From positions 1 through 12,628 of the forward strand of contig JBOHFW010000132.1 of NCBI GenBank assembly GCA_050699835.1: a DNA stretch of 12,628 bases, written 5' to 3'. The notes under the pieces were generated by a model. The model did not search any database and was not told where the DNA came from. It saw only the letters and a list, made by a program, of their open reading frames with translations. The position numbers and the translations under genes were made by a program. Source of the stretch: GCA-003244245 sp050699835. Lineage in GTDB: Bacteria > Actinomycetota > Actinomycetes > Mycobacteriales > Pseudonocardiaceae. How positions within the stretch are numbered: the first letter of the stretch is position 1; every line of letters begins with the position of its first letter. This document shows, one piece after another, positions 1 to 6,103 of the stretch.

Positions 1-104
1 TGCTGGAGAGTCGCCTCCGTGGTGTGTGTCGAGCTGTGCGGTGCGTGGGTGCTCGTCGCGAGCGCGGTCGACCCCGGGCGCGGCCAGTGCCGCAGGTGCA
101 GGTC

Positions 105-341
105 GTGAACCGGGGATCGCCGGAGAGGGGCGCGGACCCGCTGCCCGTCGGGTCTGACTGGCGGCCAGGGCGGGGCCGGTTCGAATGGCAGCAGACGCGC
201 CTGGGGGTGCTGCTGGAGGCGCTGGGGGGTGTCCCGGTGAGCGAGAGCGGTTACCGGACGCTGGAGTGGCTGGCCGAGTGGGACGCCGAGACGGTGGCGA
301 ACGTCGCTGAGCTGATCCGCGCCGCCCGGGGTGCGCAGTGA
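105..341 (+). CDS. Small hypothetical protein with conserved WLAEWD segment
   Basis: This is a 78-residue protein of unknown function. Its C-terminal half looks like a real helical protein: it has FEWQQTRLGVLLEALGG followed by YRTLEWLAEWDAETVANVAEL, a type of segment I associate with small genes near actinomycete integrative and regulatory loci. The frame is open back to the left edge, so the start is uncertain. I chose the GTG at 105 because the residues before it (rich in Arg and Pro) do not look like protein, and a weak AGG-type ribosome site precedes it; a start at 24 or left of the window is possible. The stop overlaps a GTG by four bases (GTGA at 338). No catalytic motif or membrane segment is visible. 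Confidence 0.5.
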   Translation: MNRGSPERGADPLPVGSDWRPGRGRFEWQQTRLGVLLEALGGVPVSESGYRTLEWLAEWDAETVANVAELIRAARGAQ

Positions 342-494
342 GCGGGCAGGCGAGGGGGGCGGTCGGCGGTGCTCGGGGTTGTGATCCTGCCTGCTACCCC
401 CTCCCCGAGCGCCGCCCATCGTCCCTGTCGGCGCTGATTGATGCGGCGCTCGTTGAGCTGCCCCTGGCCGGGCTGAAAGCTGCGGTGATGGTCC

Positions 495-581
495 GTGGAC
501 GACGTGGTCATTGCGCTGGTGATCGTGGTTGCGGTGCTGGTTCTCATGATCCTCATCGACTGGGGTGTGCTGCCGTGGTGA
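495..581 (+). CDS. 28-residue single-pass membrane peptide
   Basis: A GTG start opens a 28-codon frame encoding an acidic start (VDDVV), one unbroken hydrophobic stretch of about 19 residues rich in Val, Leu and Ile, and a short tail ending DWGVLPW. This is the pattern of a small single-pass membrane peptide. An in-frame stop at 486-488 makes the GTG at 495 the only possible start. A weak GGTGA-like ribosome site lies about eight bases upstream. The frame overlaps a longer frame (338-700) whose third-position G/C drops here, which favours this peptide as the coding frame. Its role is unknown. Many of these codons are GTG, GTT or CTG, so a chance hydrophobic frame cannot be excluded. Confidence 0.4.
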   Translation: MDDVVIALVIVVAVLVLMILIDWGVLPW

Positions 582-611
582 TCGGGCGTTGCGGGCCCGG
601 ATCACCGTATG

Positions 612-666
612 CCGGCCGGCCGCTGGTTGAGCTGCCCCGTCAACCATCGCTCCTGGCGGCCGGCCA
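612..666 (+). repeat. Imperfect ~55-bp repeat, copy A, with 10-bp inverted ends
   Basis: This copy begins CCGGCCGGCCGCTGGTTGAG and ends GCTCCTGGCGGCCGGCC. Bases 614-623 and 656-665 are a perfect 10-bp inverted repeat. A related copy lies at 1515-1570. A fragment resembling the inner part (GCTCGTTGAGCTGCCCC) occurs near 450-466. Copy A ends about 30 bases before the start of the gene at 697. Confidence 0.6.
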
Positions 667-696
667 CCCTCACCCTGACGCTCACCGGGAGGAGTC

Positions 697-933
697 GTGA
701 CCTGGTATCTGCGGTCCATGGCTGATCACGACACCCACTGCGGTCACTTCCATCGGGGTCAGGTCAGCGCCGCCTGCGGGATCCGGTTCACGCCGATCCG
801 GGTCCGCGGCGGGCGGATCTCGGCCGCGACCCCGTCACCGGGGCAGCTGGGCACTGGCCCGCTCGTGTTCAAGGGGGATCCGCCGGACCCGGATCAGATC
901 TGCCCGGCGTGCAAGGAAGGACGAGCCCGGTGA
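697..933 (+). CDS. Small Cys/His-rich protein, possibly metal-binding
   Basis: This 78-residue protein starts at a GTG preceded by a strong ribosome site (GGGAGGAG). It has a His/Cys cluster near residues 10-20 (DTHCGHFH), an AACGIRFTP segment, and near the C-terminus DPDQICPACKEGR with a CxxC pair. The spacing suggests a small zinc-binding fold. I recall similar small proteins, with a CG-F-P segment and a DPxQICPxC end, in actinomycete mobile elements, but I cannot name a function. Its stop overlaps the next start by four bases (GTGA), so it is probably translated together with the genes at 930 and 1064. Confidence 0.65.
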   Translation: MTWYLRSMADHDTHCGHFHRGQVSAACGIRFTPIRVRGGRISAATPSPGQLGTGPLVFKGDPPDPDQICPACKEGRAR

Positions 934-1064
934 GCGGCCCGCGGCGGTGGGTGCTGTCCCCGCTGGACTGCCAGGCCCACATGCTCCTGCCCGAGGGCGA
1001 TCACCCCGTAAGCGGCCAGCCGACCCCGGACACCCCCGTGGAGCAGCTAGAGGAGGCGCGCTGA
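930..1064 (+). CDS. Small hypothetical protein (44 aa), translationally coupled
   Basis: A GTG overlaps the upstream stop in a GTGA junction and opens a 44-codon frame beginning MSGPRRWVLSPLDCQAH and ending TPVEQLEEAR. The frame ends in a TGATG overlap with the next gene, and its final codons (GAGGAGG) provide that gene's ribosome site. The exact overlaps at both ends are the main evidence that it is real. No domain is recognised. Confidence 0.5.
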   Translation: MSGPRRWVLSPLDCQAHMLLPEGDHPVSGQPTPDTPVEQLEEAR

Positions 1065-1270
1065 TGCCATCACCGAGACGCACGGTGAGCCCGCCGTGGT
1101 GGGAGGCGTGGGTGAGCCTCGCGGCGTTGGCCACGCTCGGCGTCATGATTTTCCGGGTGATCGTCATGGAGCCCACCCCGCTGGATGCAGTGGACGCGGT
1201 GATGATGACCGTGGCCTATGTGGGTGTGGCCGTGGAGCTGTTCTATGGACTGGCGCGGAGGATGCGGTGA
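1064..1270 (+). CDS. Small two-helix membrane protein
   Basis: This 68-residue protein starts at an ATG overlapping the upstream stop (TGATG), with GAGGAGG seven bases before it, the clearest ribosome site in this cluster. It has a short basic N-terminus (PSPRRTVSPPWW), a hydrophobic segment at about residues 14-33 (WVSLAALATLGVMIFRVIV), a short acidic loop (PTPLDAVDA), and a second hydrophobic segment at about 46-62 (VMMTVAYVGVAVELFYG) before a basic end (LARRMR). This predicts two membrane helices with both ends in the cytoplasm. A frame running in from position 947 is only an upstream extension of this one. The function is unknown. Confidence 0.65.
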   Translation: MPSPRRTVSPPWWEAWVSLAALATLGVMIFRVIVMEPTPLDAVDAVMMTVAYVGVAVELFYGLARRMR

Positions 1271-1511
1271 AAACACCCGAGCCCGCCCGGCCTGCGACCC
1301 ATGGCGCGATCACGAGGACGCGCACATCCAGGAAGGGTCTCGCGTCGTGCAGGTACAGGTAGACAAGTACCTGGGTGCGATGCCCTCCCGGCTGGGCAAG
1401 CGGGGCGTGGTGGCTCGCCGGGCCCGGTGCCGACTGCACGTCCGGTTCGTCGATGAGCAGGTACTGGAGAGCATCCGGCCCCACCTGGTGCGGGTCATCG
1501 ACTCGCCCTAA
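1245..1511 (+). CDS. Small hypothetical basic protein
   Basis: The 3' part of this frame looks like protein: VVQVQVDKYLGAMPSRLGKR followed by a segment with RCRLHVRFVDEQVLESI and the end HLVRVIDSP. I recognise no family. The start is uncertain. The ATG at 1245 has a GGAG site seven bases upstream and gives 88 residues, overlapping the membrane protein gene by 26 bases. The GTG at 1347 has AGGAAGG ten bases upstream and gives 54 residues, starting just before the protein-like part. The region between the two starts also reads acceptably (DPWRDHEDAHIQEG), so I give the longer form. It is followed by repeat copy B. Confidence 0.45.
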   Translation: MDWRGGCGENTRARPACDPWRDHEDAHIQEGSRVVQVQVDKYLGAMPSRLGKRGVVARRARCRLHVRFVDEQVLESIRPHLVRVIDSP

Positions 1512-1514
1512 GAC

Positions 1515-1570
1515 CCGGCCGGCCGCCGGTTGAGCGCATATCCCGTGACCGGCTCCTGGCGACCGGCCGG
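1515..1570 (+). repeat. Imperfect ~55-bp repeat, copy B, with inverted ends
   Basis: This copy begins CCGGCCGGCCGCCGGTTGAG and ends CTGGCGACCGGCCGG. The two 15-base ends (1515-1529 and 1556-1570) are inverted repeats with two mismatches, so the element could fold into a long-stem hairpin. It matches copy A (612-666) in both end blocks and in the GGTTGAGC and GCTCCTGGCG blocks, with a diverged middle. It lies between the stop at 1511 and the start at 1595, close to that start, as copy A does for the gene at 697. Confidence 0.6.
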
Positions 1571-1594
1571 TTCCAGCCAACGGAAGCTAGCGCA

Positions 1595-1888
1595 GTGACG
1601 GACGACTTGATGACCATCTCGGAGGTAGCTGAATACCTGGGTATGAGCCGGCCGAGGGCGGTGAACTGGCTCCAGGTGCGAGGCATTGAGTCCGTGGGCC
1701 GTCAACCCGGTCGCAAGGGACAGAAGCTCTATCCCCGCGCCCGCGTGGAGGCCGCGCCGCAACGTGCGTGGCCGCCGGACCGATCTGTATGGACCGGCCG
1801 ATGTGGCTTCGCGAGACACGGACTCCTGACGGACCCGACTGACACATACCGGTCTCCGATCGTGACAAGTGGCTGGTCAGAGCAGTGA
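1595..1888 (+). CDS. Helix-turn-helix DNA-binding protein, excisionase-like
   Basis: The first ~55 residues contain MTISEVAEYLGMSRPRAVNW, the helix-turn-helix of the MerR/excisionase (HTH_17) type, followed by a wing-like stretch (GRKGQKLYPRARVEAA). Proteins of this kind bind DNA and act as excisionases or small regulators of integrative elements, which fits the surrounding small-gene cluster. The GTG start has GGAAG about nine bases upstream. The family usually stops shortly after the RVEAA-like helix. Here about 40 more residues follow that look less like protein (rich in Trp, Arg and Gly), so the 3' end may be decayed or frameshifted. The assignment to DNA binding is firm; the exact role is inferred. 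Confidence 0.65.
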   Translation: MTDDLMTISEVAEYLGMSRPRAVNWLQVRGIESVGRQPGRKGQKLYPRARVEAAPQRAWPPDRSVWTGRCGFARHGLLTDPTDTYRSPIVTSGWSEQ

Positions 1889-1896
1889 TCAACCGA

Positions 1897-1916
1897 GTAC
1901 TGGACATTCGTACTGG
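1897..1916 (+). repeat. Short direct repeats (GTACTGG x2)
   Basis: GTACTGG occurs at 1897-1903 and 1910-1916, 13 bases apart, just after the helix-turn-helix gene. A TTGACA at 1930-1935 follows, but I see no -10 box at the right distance, and a 5-bp hairpin (GGGCC-GAAG-GGCCC) lies at 1953-1966. The pair could be a protein binding site, or chance. Nothing else is evident in 1889-2025. Confidence 0.25.
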
Positions 1917-2063
1917 TGAAAACCACCTCTTGACAGCTGATGCCGTCACTGCGGGCCGAAGGGCCCAAATCGTTACCTAGCCCTGTGCGGGGCGGACGTC
2001 ATCCCCGTTCCCACCACCGAAGAATATGCTGCACGGCACCTACCGAAGGACCATGGCCAATAG

Positions 2064-2162
2064 CAGCTCATCGAGAAGGGATACCTCCGCGGCGGCGTTA
2101 AAATCCGGGTCCACCCCTATGACCCCGCGCGCCTCAACCTCTGGGGAAAGCCCCCGCCCTGA
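2064..2162 (+). pseudogene. 3' remnant of an L,D-transpeptidase-like gene
   Basis: These 99 bases read QLIEKGYLRGGVKIRVHP and on to a TGA. They match the last 99 bases of the intact gene (6923-7021) with 8 differences by my count, about 92% identity. Four of the differences are silent, so the two copies diverged while both were still under coding constraint. Upstream of 2064, weaker similarity continues through GCACGGC near 2031, then a small insertion and a stop codon (TAG at 2061) break the frame, so the catalytic motif is lost. It is the tail of a second copy and makes no protein of its own. Confidence 0.85.
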
Positions 2163-2194
2163 GCCGACTACGCGCGGTGGAGCAGAGCATCCGT

Positions 2195-2208
2195 TGCCCT
2201 TTCGGGCA
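2195..2208 (+). promoter_or_regulatory. TGCCC-N4-GGGCA palindrome upstream of the giant cargo gene
   Basis: TGCCCTTTCGGGCA is a 5-bp inverted repeat with a 4-base centre, 98 bases upstream of the giant gene's start. The same arrangement occurs upstream of the DUF4157 gene (9043-9056) and the membrane protein gene (11424-11437). Read in gene direction the shared form is TGCCCKWTCGGGCA. No T-run follows, so it is not an ordinary terminator. Further down, CTGTGCACAG at 2261-2270 is a perfect 10-bp palindrome. The operator role is inferred. Confidence 0.45.
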
Positions 2209-2306
2209 GTGAGATCGTCCCGACGAACTGAACACTGATCCGTCGTCGCCGCCGTCGCAGCTGTGCACAGTGACTGCCACGGGCGCGACGGGTGATGAGG
2301 TGGGCC

Positions 2307-5300
2307 ATGCACGGGTATGACCAGTCCGCCCCGCGTCGCCTTCGACCCTCCACCGCAGATAGCGCGACCGCGAAACAGCGGGATTCCGCGGAGCGCGCCG
2401 CGTTGGCCCGATCGGTGCTGCGGCTGCAGAGGGCGGCCGGCAACGCGGCGGTCGCGAGGATGCTCACGGGCGCTCGCTCGACCGCACGAAGCAGTTCCAG
2501 CGTCCAGCGTCTTGTCTCGGGGCCTGCGGTCTGCCCGACGCCGCCGAGAGCACCCGGCCCAGTTACACCCGAAAAAGATCCCGGATTCGCCGCGGTGAAG
2601 GGCAAGATTGGGGCCGCTGCGCAGGCCGCGACCAAGCACCCACCGGCGAGTACGGAGGCCAAGGCCGCCCAGAACGCGGCAATCGCGCCGCCGGATGACA
2701 AGGATGCCCAGGCCAAGACTGCCCTGGCGGGCGAGATGGGCGCGGCGAAGCCGGCACCGTTTGACAAGGCGGCCTTCATCGCGGCGGTGAACAAGGCGAT
2801 CGCCGCGCAGGCGCCGAAGAACCTCGACGAGGCCGACAAGTTCGCGTCATCCGGGAAGGCGGACAACGTCAAGGCCGAGGTGATGGGCAAGGTCACCAAG
2901 GGCAAGGAGGACTCGGCCAAGCCGCTCGCGGAGAAGAGCCAGCAGGCTCCGGACACCAGCAAGGCGGTGGACAAGCCGGTTACCCCGCTGCCGGCGACGA
3001 AGCCGGAAACCACGCCGGCGCCGCTGGACGCCGCCAAGGCGATGCCGCCCAAGGCACCTGCCGAGCAGACGAATCTCGGTGGACCCAAGTGCGAGACCGA
3101 CAAGCAGATGGCCGAGGCCGGGGTCACCGAGGGCCAGCTCGCAAAGTCCAACGAGCCGCAGTTCACCGAGGCGGTGGCGGCCAAGAAGGACAGCGAGGCG
3201 CACAGCGCGACGGCACCGGCCCAGGTGCGGCAGTCGGAAGCCCAGCAGCTCAACGCGGCGCAGGCGGGGGCGCAGCAGGCCGGCCAGGCGGGTGCTGCGG
3301 TGATGGCGAAGGCCCGCACCCGCGCGCTCCAACAGGTGGCCGGCCAGCAGGGCGCCACCAAGTCGACGGACGAAGCGAAGCGGGCCCAGGTCAGCGGCCC
3401 CATCAACGCCATCTTCGACAAGACAAAGACCGAGGTGACCAACATCCTCGGCGCCCTCGACGGTTTGGTGTCGACGAAGTTCGAGGAAGGCGAGCGGGCG
3501 GCCAAGGCCGCGTTCACCGCGGATCATCAGGCGCGCATGCAGCGGTACAAAGACCAGCGCTACTCCGGGCCGGCCGGCTGGCTCCGCTGGACGGGGGACC
3601 TGTTCGCCGACCTGCCGGCTGAGGCTAATCAGCTGTTCGTCGAGTCGCGGAAGCTCTACGAGTCGAAGATGCAGGCGGTTATCTCCGACATCGCTGATCT
3701 GGTCGGACGGGAGCTGGCCAGAGCAAAGGAGCGAGTTGCGGCCGGGCGCGCGGAGATCGCCAAGTATGTGGCAGGACTTTCGCCGGAATTGCAGAAGGTA
3801 GGCGCCGAGGCGGCGAAGGAGATCGGGGGCAAGTTCGACGAGCTGGACGCCTCGGTCGACGAGAAATCCGAGTCGCTGGTGGAAGACCTGGCCAGCAAAT
3901 ACGTCGAGGCTCGCAACGCCGTAGACGAAGAGATCAAGACGCTGCAGGAGCAGAACAAGGGGCTGTGGAGCAAGGCCAAGGACGCCGTGGGCGGCGCCAT
4001 CGAGACCATCATGAAGCTCAAGGACATGCTGCTCGGTGTCCTGGCCAGAGCCGCGGGCGCCATCGAGAAGATCATCATGGATCCGATCGGCTTCCTGGGC
4101 AAGTTCGTCAACGCCATCAAGACCGGCATTACGAACTTCGCCTCGAACATCGTCGACCACCTCAAGAAGGGCCTGCAGGGCTGGTTGCTCGGCTCACTGG
4201 CCAACGCCGGGATCGAGATGCCGGAGAAGTTCGACCTCAAGGGCATCGTCAAGCTGGTCCTGTCGCTGCTCGGGCTCACCTGGAGCGGGATCCGGGCTCG
4301 CCTGACGAAGTTCATCCCGGAACCGGTACTGGTGAAGATCGAGCAGACCGTCGAGATCTTCAAGATCCTGGTCACCGAAGGCGTCGGCGGGCTGTGGAAG
4401 TGGATTGTCGGCAAGCTGACCGACCTCAAAGACATGGTCATGGGCCAGATCCGTGACTTCGTCATCACGAAGATCGTCAAAGCCGGCATTACCTGGCTGA
4501 TCTCGCTGCTGAACCCGGCAGCGGCGTTCATCAAAGCGTGCAAGATGATCTATGACGTCGTGATGTTCTTCGTCGAGAAGGCCGACCAGATCAAGGAGTT
4601 CGTCGACTCGGTGCTCGACTCCATCGAGTCGATCGCTAAAGGCGGGGTCGGCGCGGTCGCCGGCTACATCGAGAAGACGCTGGCCAAGACGCTGCCGGTG
4701 GTACTCGGCTTCCTGGCCAGCCTGCTCGGGCTAGGCGGTATCTCCGAGAAGATCAAGGAGGTCCTCAAGGCGGCGCAGGAGAAGGTCGGCCAGGCTGTCG
4801 ACTGGGTGATCAAGGGCGCGCTCAAGCTGGCCAGGCCACTGATCAAGGCATTCAAGGCAGGAGCCGGCTGGGTCAAAGGCAAGATCGCCGCCGGCAAGGC
4901 CTGGGTGAAGGGCAAGTACGAGGCGGGCAAGGCCTGGGTGAAGAAGAAGTACGAGGCCGGCAAGGCCTGGGTCAAGGGCAAGGTGACTGCCGTAAAGGAC
5001 TTCTTCTCCGTTCGGAAGTCATTCACGGTCAATGGCGAAAATCACTCGCTCTGTACCACCGGCGCGTCGACACAGCTCAAGGTCGCGTCGGCCAGGCCCA
5101 CAAATCTCCGGAACCATCCCGATCGGGCTGTTCGAGACGCGTATGCCGTCTACCAGAAGGTGATGAACGCGGCCAAAACGCCAGCGGCGAAGGAAAGGGC
5201 GTCCCACGCACCGCTCAAGGTGATCATCGAGATGCTCACGCAGTGGTTCAAGAAAAGTGGATCGAATGATCCGCAGGCGAGTGCGCCGGGCATTGGAAAT

Positions 5301-5837
5301 ATTGCCCCTTATCGCAACCAACCGTCATCGCTGCGTAAGCCTGGCGACCCACCGGTTTGGGCGATGACGGCGGAACACGTCATACCCCGCGCATTTTCTG
5401 ACGCGGCCTTCACAGCTTTGAAGCTAGAAGACATCCCCGCAGGCGGTACGGACTACGAGGCGCAGCACACAATCATGATTTACAAAGGTGCGGCAGATCT
5501 CAAGACGAATCCACCTGGGGCGGATAACGCCATGACTAGCGACCTCAAGTCGAAGCATGCAGAGATCTTAGACCATTACCACAAGGCGAAGCCATCAGCG
5601 CGGCCAGCATTAGTACGTGTCGTTTTCGATGCAGTGGCCGGCCTACTGGCGGGATACGCAGATGATGCTGTAGACCGGACGGTGAAAGCAGTCAATGAGG
5701 AGAACAAGATAAACCGCACCCGCCGCGGCTTGCCCGGCAGCCCCGAGCGGTCGACTCCACCCAGGGACCGGATCCAAAAAGCAGCGTGGCAGCAGATTCA
5801 GGATATAGTCCGTCAGCTTCGAAGCCGTCTGAGGTGA
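2307..5837 (+). CDS. Giant eCIS-associated cargo protein with C-terminal HNH-like toxin domain
   Basis: This is a 1176-residue cytoplasmic protein without a signal peptide. I chose the ATG at 2307 (GAGGTG four bases upstream, product begins MHG) over GTG/ATG at 2292/2295. Residues ~33-53 carry LQRAAGNAAVARML, the short leader common in eCIS cargo and also found in the DUF4157 protein here. Residues ~90-340 are rich in Ala, Pro and Lys. Residues ~360-590 are helical. Hydrophobic or amphipathic segments lie near 598-640, 646-665, 729-759 and 791-812. Four 11-residue repeats follow (851-894), then a junction-like FTVNGENHSL. The last ~260 residues hold AEHVIPRAF (E1023, H1024, P1027) and YEAQHTIMIYKG (H1054), resembling an HNH-type nuclease. 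GC is lower here (52% at 5461-5520 against 82% at 3241-3300, counted by hand), as expected for an exchangeable toxin tip. No clear immunity gene follows. Cargo status is well supported; nuclease activity is inferred. Confidence 0.8.
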   Translation: MHGYDQSAPRRLRPSTADSATAKQRDSAERAALARSVLRLQRAAGNAAVARMLTGARSTARSSSSVQRLVSGPAVCPTPPRAPGPVTPEKDPGFAAVKGKIGAAAQAATKHPPASTEAKAAQNAAIAPPDDKDAQAKTALAGEMGAAKPAPFDKAAFIAAVNKAIAAQAPKNLDEADKFASSGKADNVKAEVMGKVTKGKEDSAKPLAEKSQQAPDTSKAVDKPVTPLPATKPETTPAPLDAAKAMPPKAPAEQTNLGGPKCETDKQMAEAGVTEGQLAKSNEPQFTEAVAAKKDSEAHSATAPAQVRQSEAQQLNAAQAGAQQAGQAGAAVMAKARTRALQQVAGQQGATKSTDEAKRAQVSGPINAIFDKTKTEVTNILGALDGLVSTKFEEGERAAKAAFTADHQARMQRYKDQRYSGPAGWLRWTGDLFADLPAEANQLFVESRKLYESKMQAVISDIADLVGRELARAKERVAAGRAEIAKYVAGLSPELQKVGAEAAKEIGGKFDELDASVDEKSESLVEDLASKYVEARNAVDEEIKTLQEQNKGLWSKAKDAVGGAIETIMKLKDMLLGVLARAAGAIEKIIMDPIGFLGKFVNAIKTGITNFASNIVDHLKKGLQGWLLGSLANAGIEMPEKFDLKGIVKLVLSLLGLTWSGIRARLTKFIPEPVLVKIEQTVEIFKILVTEGVGGLWKWIVGKLTDLKDMVMGQIRDFVITKIVKAGITWLISLLNPAAAFIKACKMIYDVVMFFVEKADQIKEFVDSVLDSIESIAKGGVGAVAGYIEKTLAKTLPVVLGFLASLLGLGGISEKIKEVLKAAQEKVGQAVDWVIKGALKLARPLIKAFKAGAGWVKGKIAAGKAWVKGKYEAGKAWVKKKYEAGKAWVKGKVTAVKDFFSVRKSFTVNGENHSLCTTGASTQLKVASARPTNLRNHPDRAVRDAYAVYQKVMNAAKTPAAKERASHAPLKVIIEMLTQWFKKSGSNDPQASAPGIGNIAPYRNQPSSLRKPGDPPVWAMTAEHVIPRAFSDAAFTALKLEDIPAGGTDYEAQHTIMIYKGAADLKTNPPGADNAMTSDLKSKHAEILDHYHKAKPSARPALVRVVFDAVAGLLAGYADDAVDRTVKAVNEENKINRTRRGLPGSPERSTPPRDRIQKAAWQQIQDIVRQLRSRLR
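4857..4988 (+). repeat. Four tandem 33-bp units encoding AGKAWVKGKYE-type repeats
   Basis: Four in-frame units of 33 bases encode AGAGWVKGKIA, AGKAWVKGKYE, AGKAWVKKKYE and AGKAWVKGKVT. Each unit alternates small, basic and aromatic residues and would form a basic amphipathic helix. The repeat lies between the hydrophobic trunk and the toxin tip of the giant protein, so it may act as a linker or as a membrane- or particle-binding element. Confidence 0.9.
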
Positions 5838-5979
5838 CGCCGCCCGACATTGATCAGTCCGTGACACTGTCGCGAACATCCGGATCGAATTCGAAGATGC
5901 CAGTAGCACCGGGACAATGTCGAGTTTAGGCGCCGATGCAGGGCGTTCCGTGCCGTGATGACAATAAAAGATACAGCTC

Positions 5980-6048
5980 CTACAGCGTCGCGTCCGCGAT
6001 GAAGTCACGGCGCGTCTTGGCCTCATGGATGTTGACATTGACTGTCAT
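5980..6048 (-). pseudogene. Stub of a Phd/YefM-like antitoxin gene
   Basis: On the minus strand an ATG opens a 22-codon frame beginning MTVNVNIHEAKT, which is the typical N-terminus of Phd/YefM-type antitoxins (VNIHEAKTxLSxLL). After that the sequence departs from the family (RRDFIADATL) and stops, where the family normally runs 70-90 residues. A GAGG site lies about nine bases upstream. Further upstream are tandem TAGTC/TAGTT units (about 6074-6088 on the plus strand), the kind of repeat seen at self-regulated toxin-antitoxin promoters. No toxin gene follows on either strand. The rest of 5838-6103 holds only frames of 31 and 46 codons that I do not recognise. Confidence 0.55.
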
Positions 6049-6103
6049 TGGCCCAACCTCACTCATGTCAACTTAGTCTAGTCTAGTTGTTTTGGGAGCT
6101 TCG

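Noticed and set aside
338..700. 120-codon + strand frame starting in a GTGA overlap with the first gene
   Set aside because: Its second half loses third-position G/C, overlaps the membrane peptide and repeat copy A, and does not look like protein. A short real gene at its beginning cannot be excluded.
1267..1362. 31-codon frame in a GTGA overlap after the membrane protein
   Set aside because: It is short, has no protein-like pattern, and overlaps the better frame at 1245-1511.
1930..1935. TTGACA as a -35 box
   Set aside because: No -10 box is found 16-18 bases downstream, where the sequence is GC-rich.
1953..1966. Hairpin GGGCC-GAAG-GGCCC as a terminator of the helix-turn-helix gene
   Set aside because: The stem is only 5 bp and no T-run follows; short GC palindromes are common in this DNA.
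2168..3517. Long minus-strand frame antisense to the giant gene (and similar ones at 2847-4160 and 3656-4543)
   Set aside because: These are shadows of the biased codon use of the giant gene; they contain no domain.
5936..6076. 46-codon + strand frame with a hydrophobic C-terminal part
   Set aside because: There is no ribosome site and no family resemblance, and it covers the antitoxin stub on the other strand, which explains the sequence better.
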